From Planctomycetaceae bacterium (lineage in GTDB: Bacteria; Planctomycetota; Planctomycetia; Pirellulales; Pirellulaceae), in assembly GCA_007695205.1 (NCBI GenBank), contig REEF01000758.1, positions 1-6,601 of the forward strand: a stretch of DNA of 6,601 bases. The letters run 5' to 3'. The translations under genes and the position numbers were made by a program. The notes beneath the pieces are model-generated. The model had not been told where the DNA came from and made no database searches. It saw nothing but the letters and a program-made list of their open reading frames with translations. Below, piece by piece: positions 1-6,500 of this stretch; within the stretch, counting starts at the first letter, position 1; every line of letters begins with the position of its first letter.

Positions 1-609
1 GCCGAGATGGTTCGCGACCAGGCCTTATTCGTCGCCGGATTGCTCAGCCCAAAAATGTACGGGCCGCCGGTCAACCCGCCGCAACCCGAGTTGGGTCTGA
101 GCGCCGCGTTCGGCAGCGGGATCGATTGGAAAACCAGCACGGGCCAGGACCGCTACCGTCGCGGACTGTATACCTCCTGGAGACGATCGAACCCCTATCC
201 ATCGATGGTCACGTTCGACGCGCCCAGTCGCGAGATCTGCACGGTCCGTCGCAATCGAACCAATACGCCGCTGCAAGCCCTGGTGACGCTGAACGATCCT
301 GTCTACATCGAAGCCGCTCAAGCGCTGGCTCGACGCATGACCGCTGCCGAGTCCACCGAGGCCCAGCGGGTGATCCACGGATTCCGCTTATGCCTGGCTC
401 GTCCACCGAACGATCAGGAACGGCAGAAGTTGCTCGATTTGCATGCACGGGCTCGGCAGGCATTTCAGGAAGATCGAGAGGCTGCGGAAAAGCTGGCGAC
501 CGTTCCGCTCGGACCGGTGGCGGAAGATGCCGACGTGATCGACTTGGCAGCCTGGACCGTGGTCGCCAATGTGTTGTTGAACCTGGACGAAATGCTCATG
601 AAACGTTAG
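1..609 (+). CDS. DUF1553 (PSD1) domain protein, C-terminal part
   Basis: This is the 3' end of a larger gene whose start lies left of the window; 202 residues are visible before the TAG at 607-609. The fragment carries the hallmarks of the DUF1553/PSD1 C-terminus: a GPPVNPPQPE stretch near residue 20, then YRRGLYTSWRRSNPYPSM, FDAPSREIC, the very typical RTNTPLQALVTLNDP around residues 90-105, and a closing LAAWTVVANVLLNLDE. Full-length members are usually large, secreted or periplasmic planctomycete proteins. They often combine a cytochrome c-like (PSC1) domain, DUF1549 and DUF1553, and are commonly followed by a DUF1501 gene; proposed links to polysaccharide or sulfatide breakdown are not proven. 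Here no DUF1501 gene follows; a small hypothetical gene does. Family assignment is firm. The biochemical role is unknown, and the N-terminal architecture cannot be seen. Confidence 0.93.
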   Translation, partial: AEMVRDQALFVAGLLSPKMYGPPVNPPQPELGLSAAFGSGIDWKTSTGQDRYRRGLYTSWRRSNPYPSMVTFDAPSREICTVRRNRTNTPLQALVTLNDPVYIEAAQALARRMTAAESTEAQRVIHGFRLCLARPPNDQERQKLLDLHARARQAFQEDREAAEKLATVPLGPVAEDADVIDLAAWTVVANVLLNLDEMLMKR

Positions 610-620
610 AAAGTCCGATT

Positions 621-917
621 GTGAAGATCTACTCCGTCGAAAAGCCCGATCTGCCTCCTTGGGAAATGCCTGATCGGTTCCGAACCCAAATCGTCTACTT
701 CATGACGCTGCCGGGGACCGATGAAGTGCCTCAGTTGCCGCCTGGCGACTACTGGATTCGCTTGGAGGATTCCAGACGCTGGCTGGACGAGTTGGTCGTC
801 CAAGTCGTTTCGCCGCTGGATGCCGAAGTAAAAGCGGAAATCGAATTATCCGACGAGCAAGAGGCTTGGCTGCAATGGCTGGTCGACCACCAGATCCAGC
901 ACCTGCGAACCGTATGA
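621..917 (+). CDS. hypothetical protein, 98 aa, GTG start
   Basis: I do not recognise a named family. The predicted product has 98 residues. It is acidic and lacks a signal peptide, membrane segment or cysteines. A proline-rich start (KPDLPPWEMPDRFR) is followed by a central PPGDYWIRLEDSRRWLDE and a C-terminal helix-like EQEAWLQWLVDHQIQHLR. Its low-complexity-free, codon-like composition resembles small conserved planctomycete proteins. GTG at 621 is chosen because the same frame has no ATG immediately upstream and runs through the end of the DUF1553 gene if extended; ATG at 666 would remove the first 15 residues. Only a weak GAAAG (609-613) precedes the GTG. The 11-base gap after the DUF1553 stop suggests co-transcription and perhaps translational coupling. 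An inverted repeat lies about 20 bases after the stop. Confidence 0.7.
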   Translation: MKIYSVEKPDLPPWEMPDRFRTQIVYFMTLPGTDEVPQLPPGDYWIRLEDSRRWLDELVVQVVSPLDAEVKAEIELSDEQEAWLQWLVDHQIQHLRTV

Positions 918-937
918 TCAGGCATGGTACAAGAAAA

Positions 938-971
938 ACCACAGCACGACGTTCCTTCGTCATACTGTGGT
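938..971. terminator. imperfect inverted repeat, possible terminator
   Basis: The arms are ACCACAG (938-944) and CTGTGGT (965-971), with an inner stem GACG (948-951) and CGTC (958-961) around a six-base TTCCTT loop. The two stems are separated by a 3-by-3 internal loop. It lies 20 bases after the stop of the 98-residue gene, where a transcription end would be expected. On the plus strand no T-run follows. On the minus strand the hairpin is followed by TTTTTCT (the complement of 932-938), so its best intrinsic-terminator reading is against minus-strand transcription. The structure is plainly visible; its role is inferred. Confidence 0.45.
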
Positions 972-1159
972 GTCGATTCGAAGCGGAGCCCACCCCAGGT
1001 GCCACCGCCCCGCCCGGTCATGTTCCCATCATGGTCGACCGGTGATGTCTGTCAACATCGTAAAAGTCGTATCGGTAAAACCGAGGACGACACTTCAGCC
1101 GGTTTTCTGGTTCCTGCGTCTTTTTCCATCAAAGGTAGCTCGCGGAATCGCTCGAACGA

Positions 1160-1188
1160 TTGCGGCTTTCGACAGCGATCAGTATGAT
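1160..1188 (+). promoter_or_regulatory. candidate sigma70-type promoter for the 222-aa gene
   Basis: A -35-like TTGCGG (1160-1165) and a good -10-like TATGAT (1183-1188) are separated by 17 bases. This would start transcription near 1195 and give a leader of about 44 bases before the ATG at 1239. It is a motif match only; the -35 matches the consensus in just its TTG. Confidence 0.4.
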
Positions 1189-1238
1189 GAAAGAATGGGA
1201 TTCCAGGGGCAAACATCGTTTTCACGAAGGGCTTCACC

Positions 1239-1907
1239 ATGTCCTGGCTGCTGATTTCGGCCGTCGTTTCGCTGGGCCAGATGCCGTATGCTGTAGAGGC
1301 TGTTACGCGAGATTCTGCAAGTCAGGCTCCCCGCCGTCTGGCCGATATCGATCGTTCGATGCGTGAAGCGATCCGCGCCGACGCCGCCGCTCAAACGGAT
1401 CTCGAGCGACTGGAAGCAGTACGCCAAATGGCGGAAATCTACCTCGAAATCCTGGCCGATCCGCGAATGGCTACCAGCGATACGCTCAAATCGAATCGCG
1501 CACGGCTGTGGAGTCGCATGACTCGGATCAAGCGGGACACGCAACGTCGTTTGCAGCGTGAGCAAAGACAAGCCGCGCAGCAGTCGAAAAACGAATCTCC
1601 GATGGTCGAACTGGCCACCCGCAGTCTCTCCGACCAGATCACCCTGATGACCTACTCGACAGGCGGTCCATCCTACGTATTTCAGGAGAGTGGGGTAGCG
1701 ATGGGAGGAGGGGCCGTTCAGGACCATGCCCAGGAGTTGATCGACTTGATTCAACGAACCATTCGCCCCGACTTCTGGGATGCGACGGGGGGTCCCGGAA
1801 GCATGTTCTACTACCGTCCGTTAATGGCGTTGGTGGTTTCAGCCACCTCAGAGGTGCATGATAACGTGGGTGGGCTGCTGAAGGCCTTGCGACGCGCCGG
1901 CCAATAG
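1239..1907 (+). CDS. probable exported protein of unknown function, 222 aa
   Basis: The start is ATG at 1239, with a good ribosome binding site GAAGGG (1226-1231) seven bases upstream. Residues 1-21 look like a weak or short signal peptide (hydrophobic WLLISAVVSL, then an AVEA that could be cut), so export is likely but not certain. Residues about 30-120 are highly charged and probably helical or coiled coil (LERLEAVRQMAEIYLEIL, then an Arg/Gln-rich RRLQREQRQAAQQ). The C-terminal 60 residues (about 163-220) resemble a small domain repeated across planctomycete proteins. It has the pattern ELIDLIQRTIRPDFWDATGGPGSM, a beta-strand LMALVVSAT, then EVHDNVGGLLKALRR. I connect this to segments seen in planctomycete secreted or secretin-like proteins by memory of the pattern only. 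Gly-rich AMGGGA (154-159) links the two halves. No enzyme motif is seen. The gene appears to be monocistronic, running convergently into the DUF2203 gene. Confidence 0.8.
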   Translation: MSWLLISAVVSLGQMPYAVEAVTRDSASQAPRRLADIDRSMREAIRADAAAQTDLERLEAVRQMAEIYLEILADPRMATSDTLKSNRARLWSRMTRIKRDTQRRLQREQRQAAQQSKNESPMVELATRSLSDQITLMTYSTGGPSYVFQESGVAMGGGAVQDHAQELIDLIQRTIRPDFWDATGGPGSMFYYRPLMALVVSATSEVHDNVGGLLKALRRAGQ

Positions 1908-1923
1908 TCAGGGGGGGCAATGG

Positions 1924-2391
1924 TCAACTGAGGGAAGTCGATCGCGGCGGCGGCTGGTTTCGCGAGCCGGTATGGGTCAAAGGCTTCCGCGTCGAGTAGT
2001 TTCCGCCAATTTCGTGCCAATGCGACACTTCTTCTTCGCCCAGTTTCCAGCAGAAATAGACGTGACGGCCATCCAAAACACCAGGAAAGTCCACAAGGCC
2101 ATCCGTAGCACTTTTGGGTTCCACTCCGAGTTGCTGCAATTCTTCCACGTATTCACGAATCCGAACAGCATCTCGCTCGAGATCGTCTTTCATCTGAACC
2201 AGTTCGTCGTCGTACGGGTTACCCGGCGACAGCTTCCGACCGGCCAGCAGGGCCTGTAAGCGATCGCGACGATCTACCAAATCTGTCGCCACATCAACCA
2301 TATCACGAGTAATCGCACGGACGAGAGGCAACGTCGCATTCGCCTCGCAAATCGTGAACAGTCTCGGAGGACTGGATACGTCAGCAGTCAT
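1924..2391 (-). CDS. DUF2203 family protein
   Basis: The predicted product has 155 residues from ATG at 2391 and ends with TGA at 1926-1924. The family pattern is clear: an N-terminal RLFTICEANATLPLVR (about residues 10-25), a long charged helix region (26-88, including ELVQMKDDLERDAVRIREYVEELQQLG), then GLVDFPGVLDGRHVYFCWKLGEEEVSHWHE (about 98-127) and a short NYSTRKPL. DUF2203 proteins are small, cytosolic, widespread and of unknown function. The last 15 residues (a Pro/Arg/Ser-rich tail) look family-unlike. The same frame stays open to a GTG at 2454, adding 21 residues; ATG 2391 is preferred because family members begin only a few residues before RLFT. No Shine-Dalgarno sequence precedes it. 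The gene is divergent from csrA and convergent with the 222-residue gene, with a 16-base gap that includes a run of seven G on the plus strand (1911-1917). Confidence 0.88.
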   Translation of the reverse strand: MTADVSSPPRLFTICEANATLPLVRAITRDMVDVATDLVDRRDRLQALLAGRKLSPGNPYDDELVQMKDDLERDAVRIREYVEELQQLGVEPKSATDGLVDFPGVLDGRHVYFCWKLGEEEVSHWHEIGGNYSTRKPLTHTGSRNQPPPRSTSLS

Positions 2392-2465
2392 GGTGAATTT
2401 AACCGAAATCCAAGGTGTCGAGCCCGTCTGGTGGAAAGAATCTAACAAAACCACCGAACTAGTCT

Positions 2466-2493
2466 ATTATAGATGCGTCGTCATCGCCCACAA
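2466..2493 (-). promoter_or_regulatory. candidate promoter for the DUF2203 gene
   Basis: On the minus strand a perfect -10 TATAAT (2471-2466) is preceded, 16 bases away, by TTGTGG (2493-2488) as a -35. Transcription would begin near 2459, giving a leader of about 68 bases to ATG 2391, or only about 5 bases to the alternative GTG at 2454. A short palindrome, CTGGC-ACG-GCCAG (2495-2507), sits directly upstream of the -35 and could be a regulator site. The -10 match is strong; the rest is inference. Confidence 0.5.
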
Positions 2494-2534
2494 GCTGGCA
2501 CGGCCAGTCGTCAAGGCATGAAATCGCGACTTTT

Positions 2535-2568
2535 TACGAACATACCGTTCGTATTAGCCGTAACGGTA
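2535..2568. promoter_or_regulatory. overlapping inverted repeats, possible operator
   Basis: A perfect dyad TACGAAC-ATACC-GTTCGTA spans 2535-2553. A second one, TACCGTT (2543-2549) with AACGGTA (2562-2568), shares the middle arm with the first, so only one of the two can fold or be bound at a time in a symmetric way. A third small palindrome CCGT-A-ACGG (2558-2566) lies inside the second. The cluster is upstream of both candidate promoters, which fits a binding site for a dimeric regulator. The repeats are seen directly; the function is inferred. Confidence 0.4.
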
Positions 2569-2626
2569 ATGCCTAGAAGGCGTGTAGGAATCTGCAGAAA
2601 ATGGACCTATCAGCTTCTTGTTTGCC

Positions 2627-2654
2627 TTGACTATTGACCAACGGCACCTAAATT
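2627..2654 (+). promoter_or_regulatory. candidate csrA promoter
   Basis: TTGACT (2627-2632, five of six to the -35 consensus) and TAAATT (2649-2654, four of six to the -10) are spaced by 16 bases. This would start transcription near 2661 and give a csrA leader of about 130 bases. It is a motif match without other support. Confidence 0.4.
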
Positions 2655-2789
2655 GGAAACAGGAGAAAAGGACAGTTTCAAGGGAGCTGATTAACGCGAA
2701 AGGCTTTGGGCAACGAGTTGGGGTTGCCAAAAAATGAAGCATGCCTAGTCTTCTGGATGGGGAGGGCACCACTTCAAAGGAATGGCTTT
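2655..2789 (+). promoter_or_regulatory. csrA leader with clustered GGA motifs
   Basis: GGA trinucleotides occur at 2655, 2662, 2670, 2683, 2755, 2761 and 2779, the last inside the csrA ribosome binding site AAAGGA. About two would be expected by chance in this length. CsrA binds GGA, typically at several sites with one covering the ribosome binding site, and several CsrA proteins repress their own mRNA. Autorepression is therefore plausible. I did not find convincing hairpins that present each GGA in a loop; a weak TGCC/GGCA pair (2742-2745 with 2765-2768) would enclose two of them. Confidence 0.35.
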
Positions 2790-3008
2790 ATGTTGGTACT
2801 ATCGAGGAAAAAAAACGAAAGCATTGTCATCTATAACGACATCACAATCGTGGTGGTAGAGATACGTGGTGACAAGGTGCGGCTGGGCGTCGAGGCACCC
2901 AAGGAGGTCCCCGTGCATCGGCGTGAAGTTTACGATGCGATTAAGCGCAGCGAAACGATGCCCGGTGATGCGTTGTGCCGCCCCTCGGAGGAATCGGTTG
3001 CCGATTAA
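2790..3008 (+). CDS. csrA: carbon storage regulator CsrA (RsmA), RNA-binding
   Basis: This small dimeric RNA-binding protein acts in the cytoplasm. In known members it binds GGA motifs in mRNA leaders, often over the ribosome binding site, and changes translation or stability; it commonly controls motility, carbon storage and surface growth. The 72-residue product starts with the family hallmark MLVLSRKKNESIVI, continues with five beta-strands and has APKEVPVHRREVY at 36-48. Arg44, the residue central to RNA binding in studied homologues, is present. The C-terminal 20 residues are extra and variable, as usual. ATG 2790 is chosen because the hallmark begins there and AAAGGA (2776-2781) is eight bases upstream; an in-frame TTG at 2706 has no support. 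The gene is probably transcribed alone; its usual planctomycete neighbours, such as flagellar genes or fliW, are not seen. Confidence 0.95.
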   Translation: MLVLSRKKNESIVIYNDITIVVVEIRGDKVRLGVEAPKEVPVHRREVYDAIKRSETMPGDALCRPSEESVAD

Positions 3009-3013
3009 CCGAT
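2993..3013 (+). terminator. hairpin over the csrA stop codon
   Basis: ATCGGTT (2993-2999) and AACCGAT (3007-3013) form a perfect seven-base stem with a seven-base loop, and the TAA stop (3006-3008) lies inside the structure. No T-run follows, so it is not a standard intrinsic terminator; it may protect the mRNA end or be chance. Confidence 0.25.
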
Positions 3014-3140
3014 CTCGACTTTGGGCCTGGCAGCTTTGACGCCGACTGGCCGTTCCTTCTCGAGCCACTCATTTCCCCCCGATCGTTGTGATTTTCGGTC
3101 CCGCTGAGCAAAATCTCCCGATAATTTCTCAGTAACCCCC

Positions 3141-3170
3141 TTGACGCTCGCCGGGTGTGCTTAGTATACC
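3141..3170 (+). promoter_or_regulatory. candidate promoter of the tRNA-Glu gene
   Basis: TTGACG (3141-3146) and TATACC (3165-3170) are 18 bases apart. Transcription would begin near 3177, about 37 bases before the mature tRNA, a normal distance for a single tRNA gene. The remainder of the 3009-3213 interval shows nothing else that I can support. Confidence 0.5.
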
Positions 3171-3213
3171 AACGCAACGGTTCATGGTTCCCAGACTTGG
3201 GAATCGATTGCAT

Positions 3214-3286
3214 GGCCCCGTCGTCTAGTGGTCTAGGACACCGGCCTTTCACGCCGGCAACACGGGTTCGAGTCCCGTCGGGGTCA
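3214..3286 (+). tRNA. tRNA-Glu (anticodon UUC)
   Basis: A complete 73-base cloverleaf can be drawn. The acceptor arm pairs GGCCCCG (3214-3220) with CGGGGTC (3279-3285) including one G-U pair, and the D arm lies at 3223-3239. The anticodon stem CCGGC/GCCGG (3241-3245, 3253-3257) has loop CTTTCAC with anticodon TTC at 3248-3250. The T arm is ACGGG/CCCGT with loop TTCGAGT. The discriminator base is A (3286), and CCA is not encoded, so it must be added by the CCA-adding enzyme. It reads GAA and GAG and also serves glutamyl-tRNA-dependent tetrapyrrole synthesis where that pathway exists. It has its own apparent promoter and terminator. It stands between the csrA gene and the type I restriction gene. 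Confidence 0.97.
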
Positions 3287-3304
3287 CTGTTTCTTCGCAC
3301 TTTT

Positions 3305-3324
3305 CCCGGTTTTTACCGGGTTTT
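3305..3324 (+). terminator. intrinsic terminator after tRNA-Glu
   Basis: A perfect stem CCCGGT (3305-3310) and ACCGGG (3315-3320) encloses a TTTT loop and is followed by TTTT (3321-3324). It begins 19 bases after the tRNA and ends that transcript. The T-run is only on the plus-strand side of the stem in the correct sense, so it should not stop minus-strand hsdR transcripts efficiently. Confidence 0.85.
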
Positions 3325-3366
3325 CTGGCACGATACGCTCCGTTCCACAGCCGTTCGGACGTCGCT

Positions 3367-3439
3367 GATTCTCGCTCGTAAGAACCGTAGCCCGAATTGG
3401 ATGTCATGCAACAGGCTCCGCAACCGCGAAGCGAGAAGT
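3367..3439. repeat. imperfect inverted repeat, REP-like
   Basis: TTCTCGCT (3369-3376) is perfectly complementary to AGCGAGAA (3430-3437). The stem can grow inward by CG/CG across a one-base bulge (3377-3378 with 3427-3428), and an inner AGCC/GGCT pair exists (3389-3392 with 3414-3417). The interior begins GTAGCCCGAATTGG (3387-3400), which reminds me of dispersed GTAGCCCGGATT-type intergenic repeats in planctomycetes. That likeness is from memory and unverified. Confidence 0.3.
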
Positions 3440-3593
3440 CCTTCTGATGGTGTCATCGAGCTACCCTTTCAAACCGCCCAACGGGGCCGGGGAAGGGTAG
3501 GTGATCTTTACCTGCGGTTCGGAACGTCCGCCCACCGCCTGAAGCAATGCCCTTGCTGCTGCACAAAACCGTTCAGAAGTCGTCACCCTCCCG

Positions 3594-6500
3594 CTACGCC
3601 GACGAATCCACCTCCGCCTCCGCCCGGATCTGCTCGTAGACCTCCTCCCGCAGTTTGGTCGTCACCGCCTGGCTGAAAGACTCGTCGTTCAGGAACTTCG
3701 TCGTGATCGCGTCGTTCTGCTCCATGCGGTCGATAAACAGACCCTGCAAAGCCTTGTCGAACACGAACTTGAAGGCATCGATCGGATTGGCCAAAGCCGC
3801 TTGCCGCAACTCCGGGCTCTCCGCCGCGTGTTCCCGGATCTGGTCGAAAAACAACTGGTCCGCCGGTGTAAACTGAGTCCCGAACCGCTCGTTCAGCAGG
3901 TCGATCAGCTTCGACAATTCGATCTCCGGACCCCGCTGCTGGCCCGTCCCCACCTCCGTCGGCCCGTCCAGCGGGTATTCGATGCCACCGTCCAGCGCGA
4001 TCGCCCCCTCGCTCTGCTTCTGCAACTTGTAGAACTTCAACGCCACCTCGTCATCGAAGTCATACGTCGGCCCCCGCTCCGGACGCGGCAGTCGCCGGAT
4101 GAAAAACCGCAGGTACGTGTAAAGCTTCTCCAGGTCCGAATCAGCAAACGGGATGATCTGGGAAAGGAACGCATACAGGTTACGAAACGCCATCACCTGG
4201 CCCCGGAACTCTTCGCGGACCTCTTCGTCCTGGATCGCCTTGAAGCGGCCGACAGCCGGATCGGTGTACACGTACAGTCGCGAATGATCATCCTTGCCCC
4301 GCGATGGCTTATTCCGGTAGAACGCTTCGCAGAGCCTTTCGACCTCCTCCCGCCAAATGATCTGCCGATCCATGATCTTGTCGAACAAGTCGTTCAACTG
4401 GGCGGGTTCGGCCTGTCTACCCACCGTCGTCCGCTCGTAATACGGTTTGAACGCCTCCTCGATCTCATTCGCCTCGTTGTAGAAATCCAAGACGAACGTG
4501 TCATCCTTGCCGGCGCAAGTTCGATTCAACCGGGAAAGCGTCTGCACCGCCTGGACGCCCGCCAGTCGTTTGTCTACGTACATCGTGTGCAACAGCGGCT
4601 GATCAAAGCCCGTCTGGTACTTGTCGGCCACGATCAGCACTTGGTAGTCCGCCTCGCCAAAACGCTCCGGTAACTGTTTTTCCCCGATCGGCTTCTGCGT
4701 CACGATGTCGATGTTCATCCCCGGTTCGGTGTAGGACAGATCCTTCACATCCGGATCCTCCACCGTCCCCGAGAACGCCACCAGCGTATGGATGTCGTTG
4801 TAGCCCTTCTCCTTGATCTGGCGGTCGAACTCCTGCTTGTACCGCACCGCGTGCACCCGCGAACTGGTGACCACCATCGCCTTGGCCTTCCCGCCGATCT
4901 TGTGCCGCGTGTGCGTCCGGAAATGCTCCAGCATCACCTCCACCTTTTGAGCGATGTTGTGCGGGTGCAGGCTCGTAAAACGGGCCAACGCCCGCGCCGC
5001 CTTGCGCTTCTCGACACGCGGATCGTCCTCGGCCGACTTGATCAACTGGAAATACGTCTTGTACGTGGTGTAGTGCTTCAGCACGTCCAGGATGAAGCCC
5101 TCTTCGATCGCCTGCCGCATGCTGTACAGATGAAACGGCACCGGCTTGCCGTCCGGGCCAGGCACCCCGAAGACCTCCAACGTCTTGTACTTCGGCGTCG
5201 CGGTGAAAGCGAAGAAACTCAGGTTCGGTTGCCGACCCCGCTTGGCCATCTCCCGCAGCAGCATCTCTTCGTGCTCGGCGGCCAGTCCCTGTTCTTCGGC
5301 TTCCCGGCGAGCCTTCTCCCGGATCTGACCGGCGGCCAAGACCCCCTTCAGCTCCGAAGCCGTCTCGCCCGATTGCGAACTGTGCGCCTCGTCCACGATC
5401 ACGGCATAGCGCCGCTCGGGCAACTGGCTGATCTTCTCCACGACAAACGGAAACGTCTGCAACGTGACCACGATGATCGGAGTGCCGCGAGTCAGTTCTT
5501 CCGCCAATTGCGTCGACTTGGTGGTCGCGTCGATCTTCGCAACCACCCCCTGCTTGTGCTCGAATTGATAGATCGTATCCTGCAACTGCTGATCCAGCAC
5601 CGTGCGATCGGTGACCACGATCACGCTGTCAAACACCTTCTGGTCCTGATCGTCGTGCAAACTGGCCAGCCGATGGACCAGCCAACCGATCTCGTTGCTT
5701 TTGCCGCTGCCAGCCGAGTGCTGGATCAGGTAATTGGTCCCGGCCCCGGCGGCACGGGCGTGGGCTTCCAGTTTCCGCACCGAGTCCAATTGGTGATAGC
5801 GGGGGAAGATCATCGTCTCCGTGCGGATCTTCTTGCCCTCCACCTGTTTCTCCACGACCTCCAGGTGGATGAAACGGGCCAGGATGTCCAGCCACGAATC
5901 ACGCTGCCAAACCTCCTCCCACAAGTACGAGGTACGGTAGCCACGGGCACTGGGCGGATTGCCGGCGCCGTGATGATCGCCCTGGTTGAACGGCAGGAAT
6001 CTCGTGCTCTTCCCGTTCAGTCGCGTGGTCATCGAAACCTGGTCCGGGTCGACCGCGAAGTGGACCAGCGCCCGCTGCTTGAACTGGAAGATCTTGTCCC
6101 TGGGATCGCGGTCGGTCATGTACTGGCGACGAGCGTGGACGACGGTCTGGCCGGTCAGCGGGTTCTTCAGTTCGGCCGTGGCGACCGGAATGCCGTTCAG
6201 ACTGAGCGCCAAATCCAGCGACTTACCCGGCTCCCGCTGGCTGTAGTGCAGTTGCCGAGTAACCGTCAAGCGGTTGGCGGCGTACAACCGCGCATTCTCC
6301 GGGTTCATCCCGTGGGCGGGGGCGAAGAAAGCCGCGTAGATCCGCTTGCCAAAGCATTTGAAGCCGTGGCGCAGCACGCCCAGCGAGCCTGCCGCCCCGT
6401 CCAACGCCTTGCACAAGTCGTCCAGGACGATTGTCCCGGTTTCCGGCCCGTGAAGCTTCTCCAGCGCGTCCCAAGTCGCCGACTGGGATTCTCGGACAAA

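Larger units (their letters stand above)
918..1238. other. intergenic region without a convincing gene
   Basis: These 321 bases contain no reading frame that I believe is coding; the frames open here on both strands have no family resemblance and overlap each other. The region holds an imperfect inverted repeat at 938-971, a second inverted repeat AAAACCG/CGGTTTT (1077-1083 with 1100-1106), and a candidate promoter at 1160-1188 for the downstream exported-protein gene. A T-rich stretch (1120-1126) follows the second repeat at some distance, so it could act as a weak terminator. Confidence 0.5.
2392..2789. other. divergent regulatory region between DUF2203 and csrA genes
   Basis: No gene is seen in these 398 bases. 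From left to right the region holds the DUF2203 leader and promoter (2466-2493), the palindrome at 2495-2507, and the paired inverted repeats at 2535-2568. Next comes a loosely foldable segment (AGAAG 2575-2579 with CTTCT 2614-2618, and TAGG 2585-2588 with CCTA 2606-2609), followed by the csrA promoter (2627-2654) and the csrA leader. It is visibly more AT-rich than the coding DNA around it. Confidence 0.6.
3287..3593. other. gap between tRNA-Glu and the end of hsdR
   Basis: No gene is supported here. After the tRNA terminator (3305-3324) comes an imperfect REP-like inverted repeat (3367-3439) and some small stems (GTAGGT/ACCTGC at 3497-3515; AGCAA/TTGCT at 3543-3557). None is followed by a T-run on the minus strand, so I cannot name a terminator for hsdR. 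I found no partial copy of the tRNA 3' end in this gap, which an integrated element could have left. Confidence 0.5.

Noticed and set aside
126..620. Upstream extension of the 98-residue gene to an ATG at 126
   Set aside because: It would overlap nearly all of the DUF1553 coding region in another frame, and the translated extension is Arg/Ser/Gly-rich with no similarity; only the part from 621 looks like protein.
1179..1754. Minus-strand open frame of 191 residues opposite the exported-protein gene
   Set aside because: The plus-strand gene has a good ribosome binding site, a candidate promoter and a sensible N-terminus; the antisense product shows no recognisable motif.
1911..1917. Run of seven G as a phase-variable tract
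   Set aside because: It lies in the 16-base gap between two convergent stop codons, so length changes would not switch either gene.
2543..2553. Resemblance of TACCGTTCGTA to an arm of engineered lox sites
   Set aside because: Only one short arm matches and there is no matching second arm or spacer, nor any vector sequence around it; most likely coincidence.
3497..3557. Small stems as a terminator for hsdR
   Set aside because: Stems are five to six bases, one needs a G-U pair, and none is followed by a T-run on the minus strand.
3155..3676. Plus-strand open frame of 173 residues across tRNA-Glu and the end of hsdR
   Set aside because: It runs through the tRNA gene, its terminator and the hsdR 3' end, and finishes in a low-complexity Pro-rich tail antisense to hsdR.
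3801..4673. A 290-residue plus-strand open frame inside hsdR
   Set aside because: It is an antisense shadow of the strongly supported hsdR gene; the product is Arg/Leu/Val-rich with no family resemblance, as expected from high-GC antisense frames.
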